Shown here piece after piece: positions 25,073 to 32,955 of a stretch of 64,000 nucleotides of DNA. Location of the stretch: contig DATAVR010000109.1 of the NCBI GenBank assembly GCA_036267635.1, positions 1-64,000 on the forward strand, read 5' to 3'. Made by a program: the position numbers and the translations under genes. The DNA comes from JADGRB01 sp036267635 (GTDB taxonomy: Bacteria > Myxococcota_A > Polyangia > Fen-1088). Within the stretch, counting starts at the first letter, position 1, and each line of letters opens with the position of its first letter. The notes under the pieces are model-generated. The model did no database searches and had not been told where the DNA came from. It worked only from the letters and a program-made list of their open reading frames with translations.

Positions 25073-25492
25073 TCAGGCGAAGTTCAGGAATGCGATGAGG
25101 CAGGCGTTGAAGGTCCCCGACAGAGTCCTGCCGTCTTCCAGCTTGAGCGCGTAGGAACCGTCGAACGATTGCATGAGCTGTAGCTGCGGCGGCGGAGGCC
25201 AGGTCAACGTGGCGTCCGCGCGGAACGTCTGACCGGATCGGTCGAGGTAGCTGCTGCCGACGTCCGCCGAGGTGAGGTGGAGCGTATCGCCGTCGCCCAC
25301 GACGTCGACGAACAGGCCGGTCGGGCAACTGCAGGCCGCGGCGTCCGCGGACGGCGGGACGTCCGAGATCGACATGTCGCGCGCCTCACCGCCGAGGCTG
25401 GCGTCCGAGCCGGGTAAGGCCCCCACGTGCTCGGCGCAGCCGGCGGTCAGCGCGACCAGGCCGCTGAGCAAGAACGCGCCGACGCGAATCAC
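25073..25492 (-). CDS. Putative lipoprotein
   Basis: About 139 aa: signal peptide VIRVGAFLLSGLVALTAGC with lipobox, a Ser/Asp-rich linker, then a small domain starting CSCPTGLFVDVVGDGDTLHL and ending SGTFNACLIAFLNFA. GTG start chosen for the signal peptide; the frame is open upstream to 25621. It ends 10 bases before the nucleotidyltransferase start and could be co-transcribed with that operon. Four Cys residues may form disulphides. No family recognised. Confidence 0.65.
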   Translation of the reverse strand: MIRVGAFLLSGLVALTAGCAEHVGALPGSDASLGGEARDMSISDVPPSADAAACSCPTGLFVDVVGDGDTLHLTSADVGSSYLDRSGQTFRADATLTWPPPPQLQLMQSFDGSYALKLEDGRTLSGTFNACLIAFLNFA

Positions 25493-25617
25493 CCCCCGAT
25501 CGTGCCTCGATTCGCGTGCCTCAGCAAGCGCCGGCGGTGGTCTCACGGGCTCGGGTGCGATTGTTCGACCGCGCGCTCCACGGCGAGATTCCGGTGAAGC
25601 TCCCGGACGGAAAGCGA

Positions 25618-25968
25618 TCATTTGCCGGCGGTGGCGGCCGACGGGTCAGGCGCGTCGTGCACGAGCTCGAGCCGCTCGAGGACGCTGGCGACCTCCGCCA
25701 AGAAGGCCTCCAGCTTCACGATCTCGTCGACGCCCAGCTCGATCTCCGTCTCGAGCGCGTCGCAGCTGGCCCTCAGCTTCGCGAGCTTGGTCTCGAGGTC
25801 CTGCTGGCGCGACGTCGCGTCGTCGATGATGTCGGAGACGTTGGTGTCCACGGCCGTCAGGGTCCTGGCGATCGTCAGGGCCACGAGAGCAGGGTTCTCT
25901 GCCGTCGGCAGCGAACGCATGAGCTCGATCGCACGCTCGATTCCAAATGGCCTCTGCGGGGTCGTCAT
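25618..25968 (-). CDS. Small coiled-coil protein
   Basis: A 116-aa cytoplasmic protein, almost entirely helical: an N-terminal IELMRSLPTAENPALVALTI, then heptad-like VDTNVSDIIDDATSRQQDLE and TKLAKLRASCDALETEIELG. Its start overlaps the stop of the DUF4388 gene by four bases (ATGA), so it is probably a partner of that protein. No family recognised; a structural or adaptor role is the most one can say. Confidence 0.75.
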   Translation of the reverse strand: MTTPQRPFGIERAIELMRSLPTAENPALVALTIARTLTAVDTNVSDIIDDATSRQQDLETKLAKLRASCDALETEIELGVDEIVKLEAFLAEVASVLERLELVHDAPDPSAATAGK

Positions 25969-27437
25969 TGTAATTGCACCTCACCTCCACAACGGAGGGC
26001 GATCGGCTCCGGCGTCCCCTGGCTTCCAATCTGGATGACGTGCGGGCCGCAGGATAGATGCAGGGTGGCGCTGTCGTCGACCTGGACGCGGCGGCCGTCC
26101 AGGTAGATGCGGTGCCCGGAGGCGCGGGACGGCAATCTCACCGTCTCCCGGCGATCGCCGTGCGGCTCGTCTGCGCTGGCTGGTTTGGCGACCGGATCGC
26201 CCGCGGTCGCTCCTGCACGACTCCCGTCCGGGGAGGCGGACGCCTCCGCCGGTTCCGAGCGGACCGGGTCGAGCGGCGGGCTCGGCGCGCGTTCGGCGCG
26301 GGGCAGCGAGCTCCTCGCCGCTCCGAACATCACCAGCGCCGCCGTCGCCAGCATGGCCGCGCCCGCCAGCAGCCATCTGCCACGACGACTCGGTGTTTGA
26401 ACGCTGGTTGGCGCCGGTCGAGGCACGACGACGGGGGCTTCGTGCGCGGGCTCCGCGCGGTCCGAAGGTTCCCCGCCGCGGGGCGCTCCGAGGGTTCTCG
26501 CTTCTCGACGGGCCAGGATCCGCACCTCCCGTCCGGCCTCGGAGGCGGGATCGAGCCGCAGGGCCTCGTAGAACCATTTCTTGGCCGTCGCGTCGTCACC
26601 CGCCCACAGCGCCAGTTGCCCGAGCACGTACGATGCGAAGGCGAACAGGGGGTCGCGTCTCTTCGCCCGCTGCGCGATCTCGAGCAAGGTACGTCGCTCG
26701 GCCTCGCTCGGTATTTCGCTCCGACAGCGAGCCTCCGCCCAGCTGGCGCAGAGCGCGTACTCGAGAGATTCCGGTTGCAGCAGCGACGCGCGGTGCAGCT
26801 CGATGGCCGCCGCCCCCGTCTCCGCCGCGCGAAGCAGCGCCATGCCTTTTTGAAAGGCCTGCTCGGCGGTCAGCCGCGCCGCGTGCGTGGCGCCAGGCCC
26901 TTGAACCCCGGGGAGGGCGGCAGCGACCGCTTCGTCCCGGGCGACCTTGGAGGTCCCGGAGAGCCGCGGCGTCGCCGCCGAAAGAATCGGATCGATATCG
27001 ATGGAAAACGACCGCGGAGGCTTGGCGGCGCCGGGGGAGGCGTCGAAGCTCCACTGCGACTCGTCGCGGTTGAGCGCCCGGCTGATGATCCCGCCAACCT
27101 GATCGGCGAGGCCGCGCTCCACCTGCTCCGACGTCAGGACGCCTCGAGCGATCGCGACCTCGCCGAAGCGCAACGGGTTGTCCCCCGTCGCCGCCAGCGT
27201 CATCGCGTCGATCACCCGGACGAACTCGGCGTTGGTGATCACCGCCTGCCTCACCAAAAGCCGGCCGAACGACTCGCCGGGCGCGTCGTCTTCGGCGAAG
27301 ACCGGTTTCCCGGCTTCGAAATAGATGCGCGCGGCGACCCCGCCGGCGCGCACGTCGAGGAGGCCTGTGCGACGGTCGGCGACGAGCTCGCGCACCGCCT
27401 TGATCAGCGAGAGTGCATTGCCGCCATGGGCGGGCAT
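25965..27437 (-). CDS. DUF4388/TPR membrane protein with PEGA-like tail
   Basis: A 490-aa protein. The first ~110 residues match DUF4388 (PatA N-terminal type: LIKAVRELVADRRTGLLDVR, ARIYFEAGKPVFAEDD), common in myxobacterial signalling proteins. A TPR-like helical part follows (AEQAFQKGMALLRAAETGAA; FASYVLGQLALWAGDDATAK), then a single membrane helix near residue 350 (WLLAGAAMLATAALVMFGAA), a charged linker and a short PEGA-like end (GHRIYLDGRRVQVDDSATLH). Topology suggests a cytoplasmic sensor/scaffold with an extracytoplasmic tail. Divergent from the PA14-domain gene with only 31 bases between starts. Confidence 0.85.
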   Translation of the reverse strand: MPAHGGNALSLIKAVRELVADRRTGLLDVRAGGVAARIYFEAGKPVFAEDDAPGESFGRLLVRQAVITNAEFVRVIDAMTLAATGDNPLRFGEVAIARGVLTSEQVERGLADQVGGIISRALNRDESQWSFDASPGAAKPPRSFSIDIDPILSAATPRLSGTSKVARDEAVAAALPGVQGPGATHAARLTAEQAFQKGMALLRAAETGAAAIELHRASLLQPESLEYALCASWAEARCRSEIPSEAERRTLLEIAQRAKRRDPLFAFASYVLGQLALWAGDDATAKKWFYEALRLDPASEAGREVRILARREARTLGAPRGGEPSDRAEPAHEAPVVVPRPAPTSVQTPSRRGRWLLAGAAMLATAALVMFGAARSSLPRAERAPSPPLDPVRSEPAEASASPDGSRAGATAGDPVAKPASADEPHGDRRETVRLPSRASGHRIYLDGRRVQVDDSATLHLSCGPHVIQIGSQGTPEPIALRCGGEVQLQ

Positions 27438-27468
27438 TTGATCGGATAGCCTAACGCATCTGGGGACG

Positions 27469-28395
27469 ATGAAGCGCAGCGAACCGGGGCTCCTTCGTCT
27501 CTCTTCCTATTTCCTCTCTTCGCTGGCGCTCCATGCCGCGCTGGTCGTTCTGGTCTCGCTCAAATCGTGCCGCAGCGATTCTCTGTCCGTCGCGCCCACG
27601 CTGACCGGCCAGCTCGTCACCGTCGAGCTGACCACGCTCCCACGGCTCCGTCAGCCGAAGACGGCGCGGCCCGGTGGTGGCGCTCCAGCCCGGCACGTTC
27701 TCCATCACCAGGCGGAGACGGCGTCGGCGTCCGTGCCGTCTCCGGCCGAAGAACCGAGGGGGAGCGAAACCGCGGGTGGCACGCCCGTCGACGTGATCGC
27801 GGCGCCGTCTCCGCGTGCGATCGCTTCGCCGGCCGTGGAGGGGCCTTCCGGCAGCGGATCCGGATCGCGCGGCGGGCCGGGCGGCCCCGGGGCGGGCGGC
27901 GGAGGGGTGCCGATCGTCTCCGAGAAGTTTGCCTTTGGGAGCGACACCCGCGCTGCGTTCAAGGGGGTGGTGTGCTTCATCCAGCCCGGTATCCTGCGCA
28001 TCGCGGACGTTCACCGGTGCGACCCGGTGGCCACGTTCTATACCAACACCTTCGACGTCGACGAGCGGCAGCAGGTGGCAGGCTTCCCCGGGATCAGCGA
28101 GCGTTCGAGCTGGTTCATGATCGAGTACACGGGCGCCTTCACGGTCGGCAAGGACGGGAGCTACGACTTCCGGCTTCATTCCGACGACGGATCCTACCTC
28201 TTCGTCGATGGCGCGATGGTGATCGAGAACGACGGAAAACATAAGCCGACCAGCCGGTCGGGAAGCATCCCGTTGCAGAGCGGGCTGCACCAACTGAAGC
28301 TCCTCTACGCGCAGACCACCGACCGGATGGCGCTCCAGCTCTTCGTCCGCGTACCCGGCACGTTCTTCGAGAAGCTGTTCACGCCCAGAATCTGA
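27469..28395 (+). CDS. Membrane-anchored PA14-domain protein
   Basis: A 308-aa protein with an N-terminal membrane helix (SSYFLSSLALHAALVVLVSL), a long Pro/Ser/Gly-rich linker (residues ~60-150), and a C-terminal PA14-type beta-sandwich: FYTNTFDVDERQQVAGFPG, SWFMIEYTGAFTVGKDGSYD, the hallmark FRLHSDDGSYLFVDG, and LHQLKLLYAQTTDRMALQLF. PA14 domains bind glycans or act in adhesion. The start of the protein resembles TonB-like anchors (helix plus Pro-rich spacer) but there is no TonB C-terminal domain. It ends 9 bases before the kinase gene. Confidence 0.85.
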   Translation: MKRSEPGLLRLSSYFLSSLALHAALVVLVSLKSCRSDSLSVAPTLTGQLVTVELTTLPRLRQPKTARPGGGAPARHVLHHQAETASASVPSPAEEPRGSETAGGTPVDVIAAPSPRAIASPAVEGPSGSGSGSRGGPGGPGAGGGGVPIVSEKFAFGSDTRAAFKGVVCFIQPGILRIADVHRCDPVATFYTNTFDVDERQQVAGFPGISERSSWFMIEYTGAFTVGKDGSYDFRLHSDDGSYLFVDGAMVIENDGKHKPTSRSGSIPLQSGLHQLKLLYAQTTDRMALQLFVRVPGTFFEKLFTPRI

Positions 28396-28404
28396 GCTCG
28401 GGTG

Positions 28405-29226
28405 ATGGTGCGGAAACGCGGCGTGGATCTGCTGGTGGTCGGGCACGTGACCCGCGACGAGATCGCCGGGGGCGTCCGCCTCGGTGGCGCGGCCAGCTAC
28501 GCGGCCCGGGCGGCGGCCCGCCTGGGGTATGAGACGGCGCTGGTGACGGTGGCGCCGCCGGACGATCCGCTGCTGGAGCCGCTGCGGCACGCGCCGCACC
28601 TCAGCCTCCACTGCCTCCCGAGCGAGGTGATGACCACGTTCGCGCTCGCATACGCCGCCGGGCAGCGCCAGCTGTGGCTGCGGCGCCGGGCCCGGCCGCT
28701 GGTCCCGGGCGACATTCCCCCCGAATGGCGGCGCCCGCGCGTGGCGTACGTCGGCCCGATCGCCGGCGAGTGTGACCTGGCCTTCGCGCAGGGTCTGGGC
28801 GCGTCGTTCCTGGGCGCCGGGATTCAGGGCTGGCTGCGCCGCACCAGCGAGGACGGCCGCGTCGAGCCGGCGCAGCTCACGGAGACGCCTCACGCCGAGA
28901 TGCCCCTGCCGTTCGACGTCGCCATCGTCTCCGCGGAGGACCACCCGGACGCGGAAGCTGCGGCGCGGCGGCTGGCGCGGACAGTGGCGATCACGCGCGG
29001 CGCGCGCGGCGCACGGCTGATCGCCGAGACCGAGTGCCTGGAGATCCCGGCGGCGCCGGCGCGCGAGGTCGACCCGACGGGAGCGGGCGACGTGTTCGGT
29101 GTCGTGCTGACGCTGGAGCTGGCGCAGGGAAAGTCGCTCGCCGGCGCCGGCCGTGCGGCGGCGGCCGCTGCCGCCCGGGTCGTCGAGGGGCCGGGGCTGG
29201 GGACGCTCTCCGGTTCCGAGCGCTGA
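28405..29226 (+). CDS. PfkB-family sugar kinase
   Basis: A 273-aa ribokinase-fold kinase. Seen: LLVVGHVTRDEIAGGVRLGG with the substrate-side GG, and the signature DPTGAGDVFGVVLTL near the C-terminus carrying the catalytic Asp of GAGD. It is shorter than typical ribokinases (about 300 aa) and lacks a clear lid, as in the branch that includes nucleoside or small-sugar kinases. A GTG one codon earlier (28402) is an alternative start. The substrate is not known. Confidence 0.85.
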   Translation: MVRKRGVDLLVVGHVTRDEIAGGVRLGGAASYAARAAARLGYETALVTVAPPDDPLLEPLRHAPHLSLHCLPSEVMTTFALAYAAGQRQLWLRRRARPLVPGDIPPEWRRPRVAYVGPIAGECDLAFAQGLGASFLGAGIQGWLRRTSEDGRVEPAQLTETPHAEMPLPFDVAIVSAEDHPDAEAAARRLARTVAITRGARGARLIAETECLEIPAAPAREVDPTGAGDVFGVVLTLELAQGKSLAGAGRAAAAAAARVVEGPGLGTLSGSER

Positions 29227-29241
29227 AGTCAGCAGGCGCGC

Positions 29242-30225
29242 TCAGCGTCCGCCGCGCCGCCGCCGACGGTGGTTCGAGCCTGCATGCGGCTGCTCTCCCG
29301 TGCGCGCGGCAACCCGCGGTGGGCCGGCCACGCCGGGTCTCACGGTCGCCGTCGCCGTCGCCGTCGCCGCGCCGGTGCCGCCGCCCGGGCGTTGCCCCTT
29401 GTCGCGGCCGGCGCGACCCCGCTCCGCGTCGCGGCCCCGACGGCCGCTGCCGCCGCCACCGCTGCGGTGCTCCGGCACCCCCACCTCGGGCGCGACGACG
29501 GTGTCCAGGGTCCCGCGCTGGAGATGTTGAAAGAGCGCGTCGCCGCAGTTTGCCACCCGCAGCAGCCGGGCGTCGAAGCGGGCCAGGTGCTCGGTCAGGT
29601 TTCGCAGGTCACGCCGCAGGATCTGGCGGGCGTTGTTGTTGCCCGCCACCTCGACGACCTGGGGCAGGTCGATGATGGTCGGACCGCCCGCCGCCATGAG
29701 GACGTTGTAGGCCGACAGATCGCCGTGGATGCGTCCGGTGCCGAGCAGCGCCTTCACCTGAAGGAAGACCTCCTGATGAAGCGCGGTCGCCTCTTCGGCG
29801 GTGAAGGTGAAATCGGCGAGGCGCGAGGCCGGCGCGCCGGCGCCGTCGACGATCAGCTCCATGAAGAGGACGTTTTCGTAGAGGAAGTACGGCTCCGGCA
29901 CGCGGACGCCGGCATCGAAGGCGGCCCGGAGCGCGTGGAACTCCATCTCCTGCCAGTTGTCCTCAATGAGCCCGCGCCCGTAGGCGCTCTTCTTCTGCAT
30001 CGCGCGGCGATCGCGCGAGTTGCGGGTCTGATTCCGCCCCTCGACGTAGCTGGCGGTCTTCTTGAAGGTCCGCTCGTCGCGCGCCTTGTAGACCTTGGCC
30101 GCGCCGAGGTGCCCTTCGCGCTCCACGACGTAGACCGTCGCCTCCTTGCCGCTCATCAACCGCGCGTGGACGGCGTCGATGATCCCTTCTTCGACGAGAT
30201 GGGAGAGGCCGTCAGGCTGGGACAT
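29242..30225 (-). CDS. RIO1-family atypical protein kinase
   Basis: A 327-aa RIO-type kinase. Seen: an ATP-loop in MSGKEATVYVVE, the Lys in GAAKVYKARDERTFKKTASY, the catalytic GRIHGDLSAYNVLM and the metal Asp in TIIDLPQVVE, all intact. The last 80 residues are a low-complexity basic tail rich in Gly and Arg with an ATATATATV run and a final RRRRRGGR, which could bind nucleic acid. RIO kinases act in ribosome assembly in archaea and eukaryotes; the bacterial role is not settled. It is convergent with the PfkB gene. Confidence 0.92.
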   Translation of the reverse strand: MSQPDGLSHLVEEGIIDAVHARLMSGKEATVYVVEREGHLGAAKVYKARDERTFKKTASYVEGRNQTRNSRDRRAMQKKSAYGRGLIEDNWQEMEFHALRAAFDAGVRVPEPYFLYENVLFMELIVDGAGAPASRLADFTFTAEEATALHQEVFLQVKALLGTGRIHGDLSAYNVLMAAGGPTIIDLPQVVEVAGNNNARQILRRDLRNLTEHLARFDARLLRVANCGDALFQHLQRGTLDTVVAPEVGVPEHRSGGGGSGRRGRDAERGRAGRDKGQRPGGGTGAATATATATVRPGVAGPPRVAARTGEQPHAGSNHRRRRRGGR

Positions 30226-30261
30226 TCGTCGCCGGAGCAGGCCTCGGATCGTTTTCTTGCG

Positions 30262-30525
30262 TCAGGCGGGACGGTCTTCGCTGGGGGAAGAGACCGGCGA
30301 AGAGGCGTTCTTCCGGTTGCGGGCGGCCAGCCGCCGCAAGATCTCCACGCGCGAGAGGTAGAGGTGCCAGCGCTGGCCGTGGCGCTCGTAGGGGTTCGCC
30401 TGGCTCACCCATCCTTTGAGCTGGATGGGGGTGGTCACGGCCGTTGACAGGTAGACCTCGGTGAAGAGGTTGTCCTTCATGGCTCGCTTCGCCAGCGCGT
30501 GACTCTCGAAGAAATTGTCGCGCAT
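30262..30525 (-). CDS. Small hypothetical protein
   Basis: An 87-aa hydrophilic protein (FFESHALAKRAMKDNLFTEV; PIQLKGWVSQANPYERHGQR). The last ~20 residues are Ser/Pro/charged and may be disordered. It lies 36 bases upstream of the RIO kinase start on the same strand and may be co-transcribed with it. No family recognised; codon use is like its neighbours, which supports it as a real gene. Confidence 0.5.
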   Translation of the reverse strand: MRDNFFESHALAKRAMKDNLFTEVYLSTAVTTPIQLKGWVSQANPYERHGQRWHLYLSRVEILRRLAARNRKNASSPVSSPSEDRPA

Positions 30526-30589
30526 GGCGGCCCTTTTAGCAGACTTTCGCCCGCCAACCTAGCCCCGGGCTCCGGCGGCGATCGGCCGA

Positions 30590-31267
30590 TCAGCGGATGC
30601 TTTTCAAGCGGGGGACCCGAAAACGTGCGCTCAGGCCGTCCAGGATTCGGACCAGGTCGTCGCCAAACATCTCACCAAGGGCGCCCCGCAGGACCCCGTA
30701 GATGCTGCTGGTGCCCGAGTTGGCGCAGGAGTAGCGATCGAAATCCGGGCTGAGCCCCAGCCGCCCGTCGTCGAGGCTCAGGGGATAGAGGCGACAGACG
30801 GACGGCTTTATCTCCGCCGGATCGAAGCCGTGCTTGAGGGCGGCGAAGTGCAGCCCGCATCCACGCTCACCGACATGGTTCAGAAAGACACAGCCCGAGT
30901 TCTCCACCTCGAGGTCGCTCGTCGCCGTCCGAATCACCTCGACGAACGGCTCTTCAGAGACGACCTCGGGATCGCGCTCGTCGAACCAGGTCTCGGGCGT
31001 TCTCTGCTCCGGCTTCAGAACCGAGGCGATCTCCGAGGCGCGGCGCAAGATGGCGCTTTTTTCCGCGTAGAAGACGTCCGCTCCGTGCTGGCAGCAGGCA
31101 TCGGCGCGCGCTTGATCCTTCTCGTCCCGACACAGGCACTGGTGCTGCATGCAGTCGGTGACGAAGCGGAGGAGGAAAATCTCTCGATCGACCAGCCGGA
31201 CCCGCGGGTGGTCGACAGCCAGCGCACTATCCTCGACGATCGTTTTGTCGGTCTTCGTATTCGGCAT
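30590..31267 (-). CDS. DUF3109/YkgJ-type cysteine-cluster protein
   Basis: A 225-aa cytoplasmic protein with clustered Cys residues: CMQHQCLC near residue 40, ADACCQHGAD, SGCVFLNHVGERGCGLHF in the middle, SVCRLYPLSL and YSCANSG towards the end. This spacing is that of DUF3109/YkgJ-like proteins thought to bind zinc or an iron-sulphur cluster. The start MPNTKTDKT is chosen because the upstream open frame has no sense. Function unknown. Confidence 0.8.
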   Translation of the reverse strand: MPNTKTDKTIVEDSALAVDHPRVRLVDREIFLLRFVTDCMQHQCLCRDEKDQARADACCQHGADVFYAEKSAILRRASEIASVLKPEQRTPETWFDERDPEVVSEEPFVEVIRTATSDLEVENSGCVFLNHVGERGCGLHFAALKHGFDPAEIKPSVCRLYPLSLDDGRLGLSPDFDRYSCANSGTSSIYGVLRGALGEMFGDDLVRILDGLSARFRVPRLKSIR

Positions 31268-31371
31268 CGGTCGGACAGCTTCAAGATATCGTGACCTCGT
31301 CCGACACGCGAGAAGCTTCCATCGGATAAAGTGCCGCGCGCGGGCTGCTGCCGCGCGCGGCTGCCGGTCTG

Positions 31372-31821
31372 CTATCGGCGCGTACAGGCGCCTCGGTCGT
31401 GGAGGGCGATCGTCTTGGCCAGCCCGGCCCGGTCCGCCATCGGCGGCACGGCGTAGCTCCGGGGGCCCTGGGCGGCCGGCGGGGGGCCGGCGCCTTCCAG
31501 CCGCATGGCCGTCCCCTCCAGGATCATGCAGCCGCACGACTGGGTGAAGCGGGCGTCGGCGATGTATGACGCGCCGGTCTGCTTCTCGGCTTTGGCGATC
31601 GCCTCGTCGATCAGTCCGACGGTCCCGTCCTGGCTGACCAACGGCGGCTCGCCGTAGCAGAACTTGGCGTTGACCGGGCCGATGGCCGTCGCGCGCTGAC
31701 CTTGCGACGCACGCATGCTCATCGAGACCGCGGGCATCTGCACCAGCAGGTAGCTTTGGCAAACGTCAGCGCAGCCGACCATGAGCAGCGGGGCCAGAAC
31801 CAGTCCGATTGTCGTCTTCAT
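31372..31821 (-). CDS. Small lipoprotein B, possibly TRL-like
   Basis: A 149-aa lipoprotein (lipobox LLMVGCAD) with text such as GPVNAKFCYGEPPLVSQDG, GLIDEAIAKAEKQTGASYIA and CGCMILEGTAMRLEG. The pattern (G-x-x-x-Cys, then helix, then strand pair) recalls TRL-like lipoproteins, and it appears to be a diverged relative of the gene before it, which it overlaps by four bases (ATGA). Role unknown. Confidence 0.7.
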   Translation of the reverse strand: MKTTIGLVLAPLLMVGCADVCQSYLLVQMPAVSMSMRASQGQRATAIGPVNAKFCYGEPPLVSQDGTVGLIDEAIAKAEKQTGASYIADARFTQSCGCMILEGTAMRLEGAGPPPAAQGPRSYAVPPMADRAGLAKTIALHDRGACTRR

Positions 31822-32219
31822 TTGTAACCCATCCCTTTCACCACCAGGCACGTCTTGCCGAAGAACCCCGCGTTGAATCCGTCGTGATCGGTGCTGACGT
31901 CGGTGAGGTAACGAAGGTTCGGTCCGGCCACCGCCGTCCCCATCCCGCCGTTGACCGCATCGCTGACCGACTCGCCGCGCGCCTGCCGTGCGTTCGTCAG
32001 CGCCCGGTCGAGCGTCGGCTGGCTGCCGAGCACGTGACCGAGCACGAACCAGGTGCAGTCGGCCCCCCGGATCGGTCCCACCGACACGCCCTTCGCGACG
32101 TTCTCGTCGTAGGAAACGAACGAAATATCCTTCGAGACCTGGTAGTGCAACTGAGGGGCGCACCCCGTCCCCGCGAGCAACAGGCTGCCCGCGACCAAGA
32201 TGCCAATTCTTCCGCTCAT
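31818..32219 (-). CDS. Small lipoprotein A, possibly TRL-like
   Basis: A 133-aa lipoprotein: MSGRIGILVAGSLLLAGTGC with lipobox, then KDISFVSYDENVAKGVSVGP, GADCTWFVLGHVLGSQPTLD, RALTNARQ and TCLVVKGMGYK. The ATG chosen has GGAGAAGG 4 bases before it; an ATG five codons earlier (32234) is an alternative. TRL-like proteins have a similar Cys-containing strand followed by a helix with A-x-x-N. First gene of the pair. Confidence 0.7.
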   Translation of the reverse strand: MSGRIGILVAGSLLLAGTGCAPQLHYQVSKDISFVSYDENVAKGVSVGPIRGADCTWFVLGHVLGSQPTLDRALTNARQARGESVSDAVNGGMGTAVAGPNLRYLTDVSTDHDGFNAGFFGKTCLVVKGMGYK

Positions 32220-32594
32220 GATCCTTCTCCCCATCTCATCGCCTTCTCCTTCCGTGTTGTTGGCAAGCGCTTCTCTCCAGATGATTGACGTGGCTCGCCG
32301 ATCGCCACGGCGTTCGAGCGGTAGAGCGGCCGGACATCGCCGAGGGTGCTCGCCGCGGGGAACATGGATCGGCACCGAATTCGGCGACCAACCCCAGGTT
32401 CACGACCCGCTCTCCCGTCCGTCCATCCCAGCTCAACCGTTGGGAACCATGGCACGTTCGAGAACCGGGAAGCAAGCACTTGGAGCAGGACCAAATGTGA
32501 CTTTCTCGTCAGGCGCCCAGCGACCTGCCGTCACAACGGTGGCCTATCGGCGAGCCGTGCCGCCGAACAGCCCTCGATCGAGGCTCGATCCTGA
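32220..32594. other. 375-base gap without a convincing gene
   Basis: Several short frames are open on both strands here but all are Arg/Pro/Ser-rich, unsupported by ribosome sites and mutually overlapping. A 12-base palindrome CCTCGATCGAGG at 32572-32583 lies just past the 3' end of the membrane-protein gene at 32595. The promoter of the lipoprotein pair should lie at the left end of this gap. Nothing else recognised. Confidence 0.5.
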
Positions 32595-32864
32595 CTAGAG
32601 GCGGCGCGGACCGGCCGAACGAATGAGCCGCAGAACGATCAGCAGGGCGACCGCCCCGATGAAGGCGACGAAGATCGTCCCCGCCAGCCCTCCGATCGGC
32701 GAATGGAGGTGAAGGCCGCGGAAGATCAGGCCGCCCAGGAACGAGCCCACGACGCCGATGACGATGTCACCGACGACCCCATATCCCCCACCCACGACCG
32801 CGGAGGCCAGCCATCCGGAGATGAGTCCAATCGCCAGCCAAATCAGAAGGGTCTCGAGCGACAT
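32595..32864 (-). CDS. GlsB/YeaQ/YmgE-family stress membrane protein
   Basis: An 89-aa protein of three hydrophobic helices with the family's Gly pattern: LLIWLAIGLISGWLASAVV, GVVGDIVIGVVGSFLGGLIF and GTIFVAFIGAVALLIVLRLI. Transglycosylase-associated/GlsB-type proteins are small inner-membrane proteins induced by stress; their mechanism is not known. Monocistronic and divergent from the AsmA-like gene. Confidence 0.92.
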   Translation of the reverse strand: MSLETLLIWLAIGLISGWLASAVVGGGYGVVGDIVIGVVGSFLGGLIFRGLHLHSPIGGLAGTIFVAFIGAVALLIVLRLIRSAGPRRL

Positions 32865-32890
32865 GGGTATTGTCTCCTGACCGGAATCTA

Positions 32891-32907
32891 AGCACGCTCG
32901 AGGTGCT
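32891..32907. promoter_or_regulatory. Dyad between divergent genes
   Basis: AGCAC-G-CTCGAG-GTGCT: 5-base arms around a CTCGAG core, with one unpaired base. It sits between the divergent starts at 32864 and 32956, where a shared operator would be expected, but such dyads also occur by chance in this G+C-rich DNA. Confidence 0.25.
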
Positions 32908-32955
32908 CAGCAAGCAGGCGAAGCCCGTCCTCTGCCGCGGCGTCGGGTGAAGCGA

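Noticed and set aside
26058..27449. Antisense frame over the DUF4388 gene
   Set aside because: The minus-strand protein has clear DUF4388, TPR and membrane parts; the antisense text has none.
27469..28395. TonB identity for the helix plus Pro-rich protein
   Set aside because: The C-terminal domain is PA14-like and lacks the TonB C-terminal fold.
32200..32598. Cluster of short frames in the 375-base gap
   Set aside because: They overlap one another on both strands, lack ribosome sites and show no conserved-looking text.
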